Positions 21,385-34,102 of a DNA stretch of 64,000 nucleotides are shown here, in pieces (position 1 is the stretch's first letter; each line of letters begins with the position of its first letter). The stretch lies in contig OZ024895.1 of the NCBI GenBank assembly GCA_964017195.1, positions 19,271,034 through 19,335,033 on the forward strand, in the 5' to 3' direction. Both the position numbers and the translations under genes were made by a program. Under the pieces are notes generated by a model, which saw only the letters and a list, made by a program, of their open reading frames with translations, was not told the origin of the DNA and searched no databases. This DNA comes from Siderastrea radians (lineage: Eukaryota > Cnidaria > Anthozoa > Scleractinia > Rhizangiidae).

Positions 21385-24300
21385 TCATGATCTGACAGAA
21401 GTACTATCATCTAGAACAGAAGAGTCACTTTCTTTCATTGGATTAATCAGCAATTCCACATCAGTAATCCTTTTAACCTGCCTCCTGGTTATATCCCTGT
21501 AATTTATGTCAGAATCCTCTACACTAATCTTAACATGGCCATCTTTCACCAACCCCTTTGCCAGTGGTTTTAGGATTTGGTATTTTCCCATTGATCTACA
21601 ATTACATGTAACTTGTAAGGCTTTTCCTAGTGTCATTAAGTGCTTTTTAACTGTTAGATAATGAACAGAAACAACACTGAAAAACACAAGTATGATGGTC
21701 TCTGCTGATTTAGCAGACATGTCTTCTACGTTGCTACTTGGTTCCAGTTCATCCTCATCTATTAAAAAAGTAAAAATGCACATGTTCAACACTTGTCTAC
21801 AATGATGATGCACACATGTACGTTGCATCACTTAGTCCATTCCAAATTTTTTATTAACTATAATCTTGGATTGGTGTAATCATGCTTTGAGCAAGTTGGC
21901 CTTGGTTACATACATAGTAAACACACTGCTTGTTTTCATTGATAGTTTCACAATACAATGACACAAACCTTCGTTTGGTGCATCGGTACTTGGTGCTAAA
22001 AATGATCATGATGCAGTTGAATTGCTGTCTGAACTGCTTCCCTCACTTGGTGATTCAGCTCTGAACTTTGCACATTTGGCTGGCTTGTGAGAGATCTAAA
22101 AGATACAAGATCTATGTCAAGTCTGTCATGAGGCAAGACAGTTCCATGAAGCCAGTTACAAAAGTATTGTCACTTATTCAGTGACCTGATGACATATTGC
22201 AAAAATAAATGGCACAACTACCACATGTACAACACATGTAATCCATATGCCAAAAGACCCAGCAATTGCTCCCCCCCTAAACGTTTAGTGATTTTTGGTT
22301 TGATAAGAACTTGTGGAGTACAAAAGTGGGGACCCTTTTTAAGTTTGTTTAGTGAAAATACTGTAAATGGAAACTATTTGACACTACCCAACACCTACTG
22401 ACATGGCAGAGTTAATGCAAGTTTAGATCTACAATTTATTGAAGGATTTCTTATGCAGTAGTATGATAGCCATTACCTCATAGTCATATCCATCCTCAAT
22501 CTTTCTATTTTTTTCGTGGAACCACTGTAATACATGACCCCTGATAGCATCTGTAAAAGACACATTTTTCTTTTAGTAACAGAAAATAAGCTTGTCTTTC
22601 ACAATGCATGGAGTTTAGAAAGCCAGTGACTATCTTGACTATGTGATAAGATATAATCCTGTAGAGCTTACCTCTGCCAAATCCTATTTCTGGGATTGAG
22701 CATGTTGGTTCCATTTTAGCAATGAATTCTTCCATTTTCAACCTTGCACTTGCATTCCGTTTCACATGTATTTTTGCATGGCCAGGCCAAAGTAGGTGAG
22801 CTTCCCAATTAAGAATAGAAATCCTGAAGAAGAAAGGATCTATGTAATGCAAGACAGCCAGGCAAAAAGTGCAGAATGAAATGCTTGATCTTCTACAACA
22901 ACCTTTCTTTGAGGCCAAACAGATTTGCTGCCAAATAATAGTGACAAGTTTTGTCAACTAATAAAAGCATACTCCCAAATTAAACAAGTATTCATGACAT
23001 AACTGGCATTCTAAGAAAAACCTCAACCAGGATAAATAACACAGAACATAAATTTGAGGAATATCTCTTTTGTGAACATATAGGTGCAGACTTTCCAAAG
23101 AAAAGCAGTTTAAGACTTACTTTTCCAGATAACGTGCTTTATCATTTGCTTTCCAAGTGGACCTGTCTTCCTTGGTAATTTTCTTTTTGTACACCTGCCC
23201 AGCAACTAATTAAATATAAATATATAACATTACCAACATATTCCAGGTGCAGTGTACCACACTGTACCAAGTGATGAGATGAATAGTACTGAGAAAAGCA
23301 AAACTGTAATTACAACAAATACAACCAAGAATTGTCAATCACCTTCTGATTTGGTGGAAGCTTTCTCCTCCTGCATACATGTGAGCTCCTTTATTTTCTC
23401 AAACACTTCCAACCTCCTTCCCATGGTGTTAATTCCAATATCTTTCAAGTCTGCTTTTTCTAGGCAATACAGTGCCTTTCCAGTTATGTTCTCAGCTGTT
23501 AAAGAAAGAGTATAGGATTAATCTTGGAAACAAATTACTGATTGGCGTGGAAACCCTCCAGTTATAAAAGAGCTCCCACTCTAATATAAGCTCACACAAA
23601 CCTTCAAACATGGTTGCCTCCGCGACAAATCCCTGCTCTGTAAGCCAGGAATGCACATCTTCTTTTGACCATTTTGAAACTTCCTTACTACGGCCACAAT
23701 CTAATTTGCGTAGATTTTTGAGAAACAAAAGAGAAAACTTCATAAAAAATTAACACCAAAAACAAAGCTCGCGAGCTTCACACCGGGGTTTATAATAAAG
23801 CTAATTTAAATAATGGCACAAAATGGTTTGCTCAGTTTGTTTCATTAAGTCTGCGTTTTATAGAAAGTAACGCCTGAAGATGACTAAAAAGGCTACGGTC
23901 ACAATTATCTACATTTTTGTATCCAGTTTTAGAGAAACAAACGAGAAAATATAAAAAAATAACATCCAAATTAAAGCTGGTAAGCTCCTTCGCACCGGGG
24001 TTAATATGGCGCAAAATGGTTACTTTAATGTTTCATTAATAAGTCGAATTGAGCCTGCCCACTGCCGCTTTTAAAATAAAAATACGAGCTATATACATCA
24101 AAACATTACACTTTACCAGTTAAAGTTCTAAAAGGTCGAGCAACTATACACTGACAGCTTAGTAAACATGAGTAAACCTCTTCCCCCGGGGGGGGGGGGG
24201 GGACTCCCATATGAAAGTGACGGGGATGCTCGTCGTCTCGCTTAGGGTTGTAAATTGCAGATTTTGGTCTCGCTTAGGTTTTTTTAGGAAGGAAAGCCAA

Positions 24301-24673
24301 TATTTTTACCCATTCAGGTATCGCTTAGGGTGTGCGTAAAGAAATATCTATCTGAAAAAACCAAACGACGTGAATCTTTAGCGTCAATCTTTAGCGCATT
24401 TAAAATCACTGAAGCTCTTATTTGGTTGTCTGTTTTAGCATGGTCTCGTTTAGGGGTCAAATAACACCTGAACCACGCCCAGATTGGTCTCCTTTAGGGG
24501 TTCAATTCTAATTTTCCGACGAGCATCCCCGTCATTTTCATATGGGAGTCCCCCCCCCGGGCCTCTTCCAAGGCCGATGTGTAAACTAATCAACGCCATA
24601 CATTACAAGAAAAATCATTACCTTTTGAAGTTTCAGCAGTATCCTCGTTATCACTTACTTCAACGTAAGCCAT
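21385..24673 (-). CDS. SAM-domain protein gene, nine exons
   Basis: Exons on the minus strand: 24673-24622, 23700-23602, 23495-23343, 23205-23121, 22823-22672, 22550-22477, 22095-22047, 21995-21969 and 21758-21385. All introns are GT-AG, all phases agree, and the total is 1065 nt (354 residues plus stop). The start ATG is at 24673. Residues 1-25 are acidic. Residues about 26-88 form a SAM domain (KWSKEDVHSWLTEQGF; ITGKALYCL; DLKDIGINTMGRRLEV), a helical protein-protein or RNA interaction fold. The rest (with WPGHAKIHVKRNAS, GRGDAIRGHVLQWF and a Ser/Asp-rich end) is not recognised. Exon 7-8 uses a ~51-nt intron containing an in-frame TGA; retention would give a shorter protein. Intron 1 holds an 8-bp-duplicating MITE. 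The exon model is hand-built; the C-terminal exons are less certain. Confidence 0.8.
24185..24561. mobile_element. MITE with poly-G termini, 8-bp target duplication
   Basis: The 377-bp element is in intron 1 of the SAM-domain gene. Inverted ends carry a C/G run followed by GACTCCCATATGAAA and, inside, GACGGGGATGCTCGTCG. The flanks share CCTCTTCC (24177-24184 and 24562-24569), an 8-bp duplication that fits hAT-type transposition. A diverged relative lies at 45757-46024. Confidence 0.75.
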
Positions 24674-25395
24674 AATCTATTGTCTGATAACGATAATCCT
24701 GTAGATTGACAGAAGGACAGAAAATACAGACTCAGTTTAACCGAAATGTTTCCACATCGGCGATCGATAGTAGTAGAAAAAGGCGGGAAAACTGCTGAGG
24801 ACTGGGTAGAAGAAAACGCCCACATTTTTCACCGCTGACCGGAGAGTGGAATCCAGACCCACTTGGCCAGCACTCTGCCTGCTGGCAAAAGAAATTTTGT
24901 AGCAGATGGCGCAGGTTTTGATCACTCTTTGTATGAGCTTAATATGCTCAAGTTTTCACACCTACTTCTAGTTTCTACTGTGATCTTGTTGTTCACGAGA
25001 AAACGCATAGAGACTTCCACGCAACAAGGGAGTCTACGAAGGTGTTTGGCAAGTCCTGAAGCGAATGAGATATCGTCCAACGGCAACGCACACGTTCACT
25101 GCCCATGTACAGTCTGTGCAGTCTGCAACTGTAAGAGAAACTGTGAGAAAGATGATATCTGGATTCCAGTATGAGGCACTCACAATCAGAATATCTCTTT
25201 TGCCAGTATACTTGCTGTTGCAAGTGGCATTTGGCTAAGAGAGTTTGATAGGTGGCAAGAATGCTAAGTAAACAATTTTTTTATTGTCTGGGCAGAAACT
25301 GCCTGCCAATGCCCAAAATGCAGGCAGGGATTTAGTAGTCGTCAGGTCGTCCGAGACGACTATAAAGTCCTGCGGACGAGTATCAAAGATTACAA

Positions 25396-25414
25396 ACTCG
25401 TCCGGCGGACGAGT
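25396..25414. repeat. Perfect 9-bp-arm palindrome
   Basis: ACTCGTCCG and CGGACGAGT are separated by one base. Similar GTCGTC/GACGAC units lie just to the left. This probably belongs to a dispersed repeat. Confidence 0.6.
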
Positions 25415-25452
25415 AAGTTTTAAGGAGCAAAATTTTTTCTTCAATTTCTCAC

Positions 25453-25588
25453 CAGTCAATGTACCCGTGTTTTGAATGTCCACCAGCCATTCAGTGATTC
25501 CGTACTGTAGTGAACTGTAAACTTTGTTTCGTTGCTCGTACGACACGTTACGTGGTACTCTCAGAAGTGAAATGTTTGCAGGCTCCAT
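25453..25588 (-). CDS. Possible first coding exon of an unknown gene
   Basis: A minus-strand ATG at 25588 opens a 45-codon frame (MEPANISLLRVPRNVS, then YSSLQYGITEWLVD) that ends at a good donor, ACTG/GTGAGAAA. Beyond the donor the sequence becomes repeat-like (25270-25420), including a GGACGAGT palindrome, so any following exons are not evident. It could be an orphaned exon. Confidence 0.25.
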
Positions 25589-25599
25589 TTTTTGTTCTT

Positions 25600-28500
25600 G
25601 AACGCTGATGTACTGCAGCAATATGCAAACACAAAGACTCTTGCTCTTTAGCCGCACGCGAGTTTTGCAAAATGTGGCGCTACTTTGACAAAGTGTCGTC
25701 ACCACTGCGGAAGAAAAATAAAGTGAATCTTCCGAGCAAAGTTCTAAATACGAAAAAGAACATCAAAAGCGTGCATTTTTATCATCGTGGTTTGGCTTAA
25801 GTACCTGGATGAAAGTTTCATCAAAATTGAAAGTTTGATCGAAAGGTAAATGCGCAAATCAAATGTTAAACAGTGAACAGTTGATGTGCAAAGTAGGTCT
25901 ACTCTTTTAAGTCCATTGTCGAATTTTTGTATTTGTTGTCCGTTGTTGAATTAGTCTGTAGTTGGATTTGTAAAATGAAATTGTCTGACAGGAGCCTTGC
26001 TGCGGTGCTGCTGCAGTTAACATAGTGAAAATAAAATGCAAGCTTTCCACTTACTTGTTGTTAACTTTAAGTTTTTGACTGTATTTTAATTAAAATAATT
26101 ACGTAATTTTGAACGGGCAAGTAAAATTTTGTCAGGGCAAGTATCTTTTCTGATGTACTTGCCCGGTTGACGAGTTTGAAAAAAGGCTAATATGGATCCC
26201 TGTGCAGGCCAAATTCCAGGTTTGGAAGGTGAAAAAAAATGTGAATTGCCAAATGGAAAATAAAATGGCAGTGAAATTTTACTGGACTGGTGTTGTTATT
26301 TTCTTCCCTTGTTCCTTTATCTACTATTCCTTTCCATGAATCAATCGTCACTGATGGAAAAAATTACCAGTACTCAACTGTGAAACTCTTAATTGACTCC
26401 TACACCGGCCAAAACCGGCCGTGCCATGGGCATGTTCTGTGTGGAGGATGCTTTATCCCCCACTAGGTACTTTTTTGTCCTCTAAGGCTGTCAATTGTTC
26501 AGGAGACATATAAACCAATCAGAAACTGTCTTCTAGATCTGCACACAGTACATATATTTATGAGTTTAAGGGGCTAGGAGAAAGGTGGCTTTTTAACTGA
26601 CCGCATGGAGTTTGCAAACGAAGGAAATGGTGGTGCGCGGATCGTTCCAAGATTTTCAAGATGTATTTTTCTGCTCTGAAAATTAAGATAGTTCACTTTT
26701 GAAGTTCAAAGTGGAAAGAAATCATCCTTAAGAATAACTGACCTTCAAAAAAGAGGGCATGGAGGTCTTTAAAGCGATGAAAAGCCGTTTCGCGTTGAGA
26801 TTCCTTTAACCGAACCGCTGACTCCAAATCAATTTTACAAGACCTGGAAAACACTAACAATATTATAGTAAATGTTGTTTTTGCATGCTAATTTGCTTTT
26901 CTAAAACTTGTTTAACTGATTGTTTGCCCCAGATTTGTATAGTTTTTGTAATTTTGTTCGCAAAGCTGTGCAGCTTCCAATCAAGCCATCGCCATAACCA
27001 CAGCTGTACATAGTGTCTGCAAAAATTACATGCCTGTGTTCATGCATGCAAAAAAATCAAACTAAGTTTTTTGCTTCTAAAAGCCGATTGATAGTTGGGT
27101 TCAGGAAGCAGTATTTTGTAAACACGCACTAATTTGCATACCCGGGTTGAAATTCGAGATACAAGTGCCTTTTGTCACCATGCAGAAAATTTCTCAACAA
27201 TTTTCATTTGAAGGTTGTTTTCTGGCTAATAAATGATATACAAGCATAGTTTTTTACATCAGAATATATTTATTTGACTACTCCAGTGTACAAAGAACTC
27301 AAGTTAATTTGGGAAGCCTACAATATTTAGTTATAATCTACTGGAGTGAGCATTTAGGTAATTTTTTCTACTCTTGACAAATTTTAATTTATGTAAAACA
27401 AGCAAAATCACACAGGAGTCAATGCGTTAAAGTTGAAGCGTGTTTTCAGGCACATTGGCTTGCAGTTTTCTTGTCCAATTTAACCCAGCATGCATTTTTG
27501 GCTCCTGGGCATGACTTGTCTTTGGACTTAATTAGCAATCAATCAAGCCATCTGTACATAAATGGATAAATGGACGGTGGCAGCCCAAATGCCCAGAACA
27601 CTGAGGTATATATATCAACTTTCCATGTCCATGTGATCAGAATATGGAAGTAATCTAAAAAGCCGGAAGTGAATGCTGATAGTTAAGTTGTCGAGAAAGT
27701 TCTCATGATTGAAATTTACATTAAGAGTATTTTCAAGTCAATAAACTAAAAACATCCCTCATGATCTGTCTGCAGAATGATACTCTAGACTACAGTGAGT
27801 CAGTTAAGTAACAGTCATTCAATGGCCTGAAAATTATGACCCCATGTGTGATTGGTGACCATTTGTACAGTGTCACATGTAATACTGCATGTACTTCTGT
27901 CATCATTCTTTTTGTCAGTAAACAAATGTAACAATATTAATACTTAAAATGAGAAAATATTAAATAATTTCATTGATAGTAAGAATTTCAATATAATGGC
28001 AGGTCAAGAAAATATATGGCAGTTCAAAATTTGTCCTACCAAAAAATAAAAATCTGAGAGGCTACAATTTTTTTCTATTTCGAGCCCTATTATGATAAAT
28101 GACATGACGTGGGTAAAGCCATACTGTTCTGCAAACTTTGCAGATAAATTGTGGCCCATTGTTGATGACGACATAGCCTGCATATCGGGAATAAACGGGG
28201 AATGGGTAGGGGAGTGAGAATGTGGGTGAAAAGATGGGCGACTGGGAGCAAGGGATGAGGGAATGCCTGCTATAAATACCCCCAATTTTTATCTGCCCCC
28301 ACTGATTTTTCAGGTAATCCAATTAAGTTACATGTAACTGTCAGTGCAACCATGTATTAGGAACAGGCTTGCACTTTTTTACACGACTGACTTCACATGG
28401 AATGAGACATAAAAAGACAGTTAGGATGAGAATTCTTTCGAACCAAAGGACAACTTATATTGAACAACTGACTCAACTGGTCTAGAATGGTTAGAATTTC

Positions 28501-29264
28501 TGGCCAACTCCATCTGAGTTTGTTCAAGCCCTAATCTGAAAACCTATAATTTTTCTGCATTAGCATTAACACATAAGGCTGTTTCTGTTGGCTGTAGTAT
28601 ATGGACCGACAACAGTGAGTATTGCTTTTCTCTGGGCTGTACACAGACCGTACGTGGATCATCAATCAAACTGTTTCAACCCTTGACTTGATTAGAGAGA
28701 TGCATATAATTAATGAACTGTCATGGAAAAGACTACAGCTTCAATGATTGTTACTGACTGGGCAGATCACAAGTTAGACTATCTTAAGAGATAATGACAG
28801 TTTGTGTATACTGGACATGAGAGGCATGTTGTGACTGAATACAAACTTTCGGTTGCCAGTCAGAGGTACCTACATGTAACACCCCCTCCTAACACGGAAA
28901 TTGACTACCCAACTGCCATCTTTCCTTGACAGTAGGAAAAAATCAGCCTTTAAAACTGTAATATTATTTATCCCAAGAAAACTTACCGCTTGCCTTGTTC
29001 TCCCATTTTACATGTACATGACTTTGTAAGGTCCTTCCCTTACAAGCTAAAAAGGATGAAATTAAAAACAAAATTACACAAACCTTTTTGATGACTACAA
29101 TTATATAAAACGTACATGCAACAAAGCATATAACAACACAAAAAAAGAAAATGTCAGCAGCTTTCCAAACTGAGGACAATCCCCTAAATAATTATAAATT
29201 ATCATAAATTAATCATCAATGAAATAAGTTCATAGCAACAACAAAACATGAACTGCTTCAAGTC
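25600..29264. other. Long non-coding stretch
   Basis: No reading frame, splice series or terminal-repeat element convinced me. Frames such as 28004-28285 (minus) are short and low in complexity. Confidence 0.5.
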
Positions 29265-29417
29265 TTAAGGTGGCTCGATCGGGTTTTTCAGTGACGATAC
29301 CTCTTAACTTTGAGCAACTAGCGTACCACAGTGAACAACCCAATAGAAAATCGATCGTTGCTGCTGACCTAGAGAAAGATGAAAGTTTTAAATGAGGTAA
29401 GTTTGATCGAAATCGGA

Positions 29418-29443
29418 GTTACCATAGCAACGTAATGACGTCA
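29418..29443 (+). promoter_or_regulatory. X-box plus CRE motif pair, left arm
   Basis: GTTACCATAGCAAC (29418-29431) is a good RFX X-box, and TGACGTCA (29436-29443) is a perfect CRE. They are four bases apart. Function is not shown. Confidence 0.45.
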
Positions 29444-31017
29444 CCCCCCATTTTACATGAGAGCCAATTACTTGTCACTAAGAGATAATTCTGGAAAGCG
29501 CTCGACTGGATCTTCGACCTGACATATTTGTATTCACGTCTGCAAAATTTGAAGAATTTCTATGAGAGCGTTTTCGAGAAATTTTCGGGTGAAGTTTTAG
29601 GGTGTTAAAAAACAACAAAAACAAAACAATTTTGATCTGTTATTGAAAAGTATGCCCACAAAGGTTTGATGAAATAACATTTTGGTTTTAAATGAATGTT
29701 ATATCATCTAATTGCTCTGTGTGAAAATTTCAGGGAAATCGTTCCATTTGATTTTTAGAAACGTTGGCTTGAATATGAACTTGTTTAGTGTGTTACGTGG
29801 CTTTTTTATCAAAAATTGACATTACACTTATTAAAGTGGTTATGAATTAAAAAGCGTTAGATGAATTTTTTTATAGCTTTGTCCTCAAGGAGAATAATCA
29901 ATATTCAATACAATCCCAGCGTTTCAAATTCATTGAAACGTTATAAAGCTGTCAATTTTGAGCCAAAACTCAGGAAAATATTGGACTGATTTTCACGCCA
30001 GTAGCTTGTTGCTCTCATTATGCATCTCCATTGTTTTGAATCGGCGTGCAATTGTAAATTTCACTACACCATGAATTCATATAACGCTTGGTTGCTTTCC
30101 GAAGATGTTCCGAAAACGTGCTGAGACTGGGATAAGATTGGGGGAGACCCACGTCTACTGACCTGTTTAAATTTTTCGTTGACTCCTTGCCATAAAAATT
30201 TATCTGGAACACTGACTGAGCACAGCAGCTTTCCGTTTGCGCTCACTGCTAACCGAAGTTTGCGCTTACTGATAACCTTGAGGTTTGCACTCACTGCTGT
30301 CAGCCTGTCCATTGTTATTGTAATGCTGACCTGATACATTAGCACGTTTTTCGGAACATATTCGGAAAGCAATCAAGCGTTATATGAATTCATGATGGAC
30401 TGAAATTTACAATTGCATGCCTATGGAGATGGAGATGCATAATAAGAGCAACAAGCCACTGGCGTAAAATTCAGTCCAATAATTTCCTGAGTTTAGGCTT
30501 TAAATTGATAGCCTTACAACTTTTCAATGAGTTTGAGACTCAGGGATTGTACTGAATATTGATTATTCTCCTTGAAAGCAAAGTTTTAAAAAAATTCATC
30601 TACCACTTTTTAATTCATAATCATTTTAATAAGTGTAGGGTCGATTTTTGATAAAAAAAGGCGCGTAACACACTAAACCAATTCATATTCAAGCCAACGT
30701 TTCTAAAAATCAAATGGAACGATTTCCCCGAAATTTTCACATAAAGCAATTAGATGACATAACATTCATTTAAAACCAAAATCTTGTTTCATCAAGTCGC
30801 TGTGGACATACTTTTCAATAACAGTTCAAAATTATTTTGTTTTTGTTGTTTTCTAACACCTTAAAACTTCACCCGAAAATTTCTTGAAAACTCTCTCACA
30901 GAAATTCTTCAAATTTTGTAGACGTGAAGACAAATATGTCAGGTCGAAGATCTAGTCGAGCGCTTCCCAGAATTGTCTCTTGGTGACAAGTAATTAGCTC
31001 TCATGTAAAACGGGGGA

Positions 31018-31043
31018 TGACGTCATTACGTTGCTATGGTAAC
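31018..31043 (-). promoter_or_regulatory. X-box plus CRE motif pair, right arm
   Basis: TGACGTCA at 31018-31025 and GTTGCTATGGTAAC at 31030-31043 mirror the left-arm pair with the same spacing. Confidence 0.45.
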
Positions 31044-31189
31044 TCCGATTTCGATGAAACGTACCTCATGTAAAATTTTCATTAGGTCAGCAGTAACGAT
31101 CGATTTTCTATCGGGTTGTTCACTGTGGTGCACTAGTTGCTTAAAGTTGAGAGGTATCGTCACTCAAAAACTCGATCGAGCCACCTTAA

Positions 31190-33987
31190 GGGAAGGAAGG
31201 TGGGGTGGCTTAAGTTGGTGCTAAAACAGAAAATCTTGCAGAAGAAAACCATGCAGAAAACTTTGAAATGGACTAAGAAGGAATATTGTTTATTTTTATG
31301 GTACTTAGTGTTGCTACATTTATCCACCTGTAAATCCTGACAAATTGCAAGACAGTTTAATTTAAATTAGTGATCACAATTATGATGATAAGATTTGCAT
31401 AGCACCTTATCAAGGCTACAAGGTCTAAAACTAAAAAATAATAGTTCAAAAAGTACAGTGTCATGCTTTCATAGGTGACCAGTATCACTTACCTTCGATA
31501 ACATATTAATGTGTTTAGACCATCATCATGATAACTTCTTTACCAATATAAGATGCAAGTTGCAGCTTTATTAAGGTATTGAAGACTCACCTTCCTGCCA
31601 AATGTATAGTAAAAAGTGTAAAAGGAACTGTTTCATTCTATGAACCTAACAAAGCAAACCCTTCCAAAAGTGCATGGACACCCTTGGAACAAACCATAAT
31701 TGTCTAACAACTGATGGGGCTGACTGAGAAATTATACCTGAATCACCATACAACAAGCGTCAGTCATACCGTCCCAATTTCTAATGAATTTTTTTGGGGG
31801 GTAAATATAAACTACATTTTTCACTTGTGTGGCATTGAATTCCCACACATGCACCCTAGAGAACTGTTGGGAGATAGAACACTAGACAGTGTTTCCTATA
31901 TTAAATTACCTTGTAAAAAAAAATTCAGTAACTATAAACTGAGTACCAAAAAACTTGCCACAGAATCAACTGTGGTTCTAAAAGTCTTAAATTTTGGAAG
32001 AAACATTTGGTGGAATGAATAGGCCATTTCTGAGTTGCCTTGTACCTCTTTTTGAAAGTGAGTCTTCGTGCATAGCCTTTCATATAAAAATGAGTTTTCA
32101 TTCACATGCAGATAAAACTTAAATGGCCTATCAAACAACACAAAGTCCAGTTACCAATTAATTGTATCTACAGCAAAATGTGAGGTTAGGAAATTGACGT
32201 GCCCTTCAGGGATATATTTTTGATTATCAGTTTTACAAGCAGTGGAGAAACACGCAGTGTGTTTGTCCGATTATAGCTATCCAGTTACAAAAAGTTCAAA
32301 TTGGACAGCTGTAATTGGACACTCAAGTGATCATCCTCCAATTACGTATCAAATAGGTACACGGAGAACCAATCACAATCAAGCATTTTGTTAGAGACAA
32401 GATTTTAATAAAAATAATAAAAATTTGAAGGGAAAAAGAGCAACAATGGAAAACAAAAAAAGGCCATTGGAGGTAGCAAAAGAGCCAAAGAAACCCATAC
32501 GAGGCGAACCACTGCAAATTACATGTACAACAAAACTAGATCAAATAGCTAGATTGAAGTTTATACGATTCCTTCTGATTAGTTACTGTTCTTTATAACT
32601 GATCAACTAAGGTTTCATTATAAACGTGGTTTTTGTCAGCTTTTTGTTACGCCGATCAACGGAAAGGCTTACGAAGCAAGGCAACATGCCGTACTATTTC
32701 ACCAGTAATCATGACCGAGGAATATTTTGCAGTGAACGCTAATCAAAGGCACCCTAACAAACTACCCTTTCAAGGCCTTGTGATAGCTTTGTCTGTCTAA
32801 AATCATAAGTTTTGACCAACAGCTCATTATCATCAGGAGTGCTCGCTCTAGCAGCGAGATTGTTTAATCGCTCGACAAATACAGAGGGACTAAGTTCTAG
32901 CAGTGTACATCAGGAGTAACAAAAAACTCTCAGGAATATGCCAAGATTGGTACCAAAAATTGATTGTTCCATTTCATCCATAATTTAAGCTTGCTGTTTT
33001 GAAATACCAGTGATATAAAATCGAGTTTCAGGAAATTTTCAGTAAAGTTTGTATCATTGTACTGTAGTGTAGGCTGGTTGTGCTATAATTTGTCTTGTGT
33101 TGAAATTAAAATGTAAATAAACAAAATAATGTAGTACAAATTAAAGCAGAGGTATACAAATGTCTGTGTATAAATAACAAGGGGACAGGGAAAATATTGA
33201 TGTAACAAAAATTATAGCCCTAAATTCTCATTGCAATTCAGTAATACACAAAAATTATTACAGATATACAGACTGTAGACAGCTATTTTAATTACAAAAT
33301 TAGAGTTGGTTCCTGGATAAAATGTTTGCCTTGTGGAAGTAGTAAATACTGCACATTGTTGCTTCTGAACAGGAACTAAACACAGTTTTCTAATTCAATA
33401 ATAACAACAACAACAACAATAATAATAATAATTAACAGCAAAAACATATAAAAAGAACAGCAACCTGGAAAGACAAACTTATTGATAGTCTAATCTAACT
33501 GATAAGACTGAAATACAATATGTCTGGGGGGTCTAGCCCGAGTTTGCAACCAAGCCATCAAGGGTACTAGGCACCTTGCTTGGTGTGTGATAAGGTCACA
33601 ATTTCAGGTTTCTGGACATGAGAACTGAACAATGTTCTTGCATTCCAGCACTCATCTAAGGCTATTTTCTACAAATCTGTCTTCCTGTTACATGTTTTTT
33701 TATAAAAAAAAATTTTGCTTGCGTAGTCAAAATCAGCAACCACCCTTGAAACCAGAAAGGGTGTTTGCTTACAGATGTTGGTTCATGAGAAAGACTAAAT
33801 GCATACAGTTGAACCACTTATACAAACAATTATTTCTTCTTCTTGCCCAGGTGGAATTAAAGCCCTTATATGTTTTGACACCCCAAGCAGTTTGTTCTAT
33901 CCTAAAGGTGTCCATAAAAAGTGGGGATTCATAAAAAAAGTATTTGTGTCATCCTTGTAAACAATACCACCCTCTTAATGAAAGTCA
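31190..33987. other. Non-coding stretch with a microsatellite
   Basis: No supported gene. An AAC/AAT trinucleotide run occupies about 33397-33433. CAGTTGAACC near 33808 resembles a pogo/Tigger-type terminus, but no inverted partner was found. Confidence 0.45.
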
Positions 33988-34093
33988 TAGCCTGGGAATA
34001 CAGCTGCCTCTTGTCGCTCCCAGCCGCTAGGGGAGTTCATGCAAATGCCCTTAGCAGCCAAGAGCAACAAGAAGCAGCTGTGTTCACAGGCTA
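33988..34093. mobile_element. 106-bp MITE with 9-bp target duplication
   Basis: The ends read TAGCCTGGGAATACAGCTGC and, inverted, TAGCCTGTGAACACAGCTGC; nearly the whole insert folds back. TGAAAGTCA flanks both sides (33979-33987 and 34094-34102). A 9-bp duplication suggests a Mutator-like mover, but a one-base boundary ambiguity remains. Confidence 0.7.
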
Positions 34094-34102
34094 TGAAAGT
34101 CA

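Larger units (their letters stand above)
29265..31189. mobile_element. 1.9-kb foldback element with ~850-bp arms, TTAA-flanked
   Basis: The left arm 29265-30123 and right arm 30340-31189 are inverted copies around a loop of ~216 bp. The ends read TTAAGGTGGCTCGATCG and CGATCGAGCCACCTTAA, so TTAA is the likely target duplication, as used by Kolobok and piggyBac elements. No transposase frame is present. The loop holds three imperfect copies of a GTTTGCGCTCACTG-type unit (about 30236-30300). A partial relative begins at 52084 (TTAAGGTGGCTCGA). Transcription through it would give a very long hairpin RNA. Confidence 0.85.

Noticed and set aside
22505..22957. 150-codon minus-strand frame in the SAM-domain gene
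   Set aside because: It reads through exon 5 and both flanking introns; the spliced exon in phase with its neighbours is the better model.
25235..25705. 156-codon minus-strand frame
   Set aside because: Its second half runs through a repeat-like palindromic segment after a good splice donor; only the first exon-like part was kept, at low confidence.
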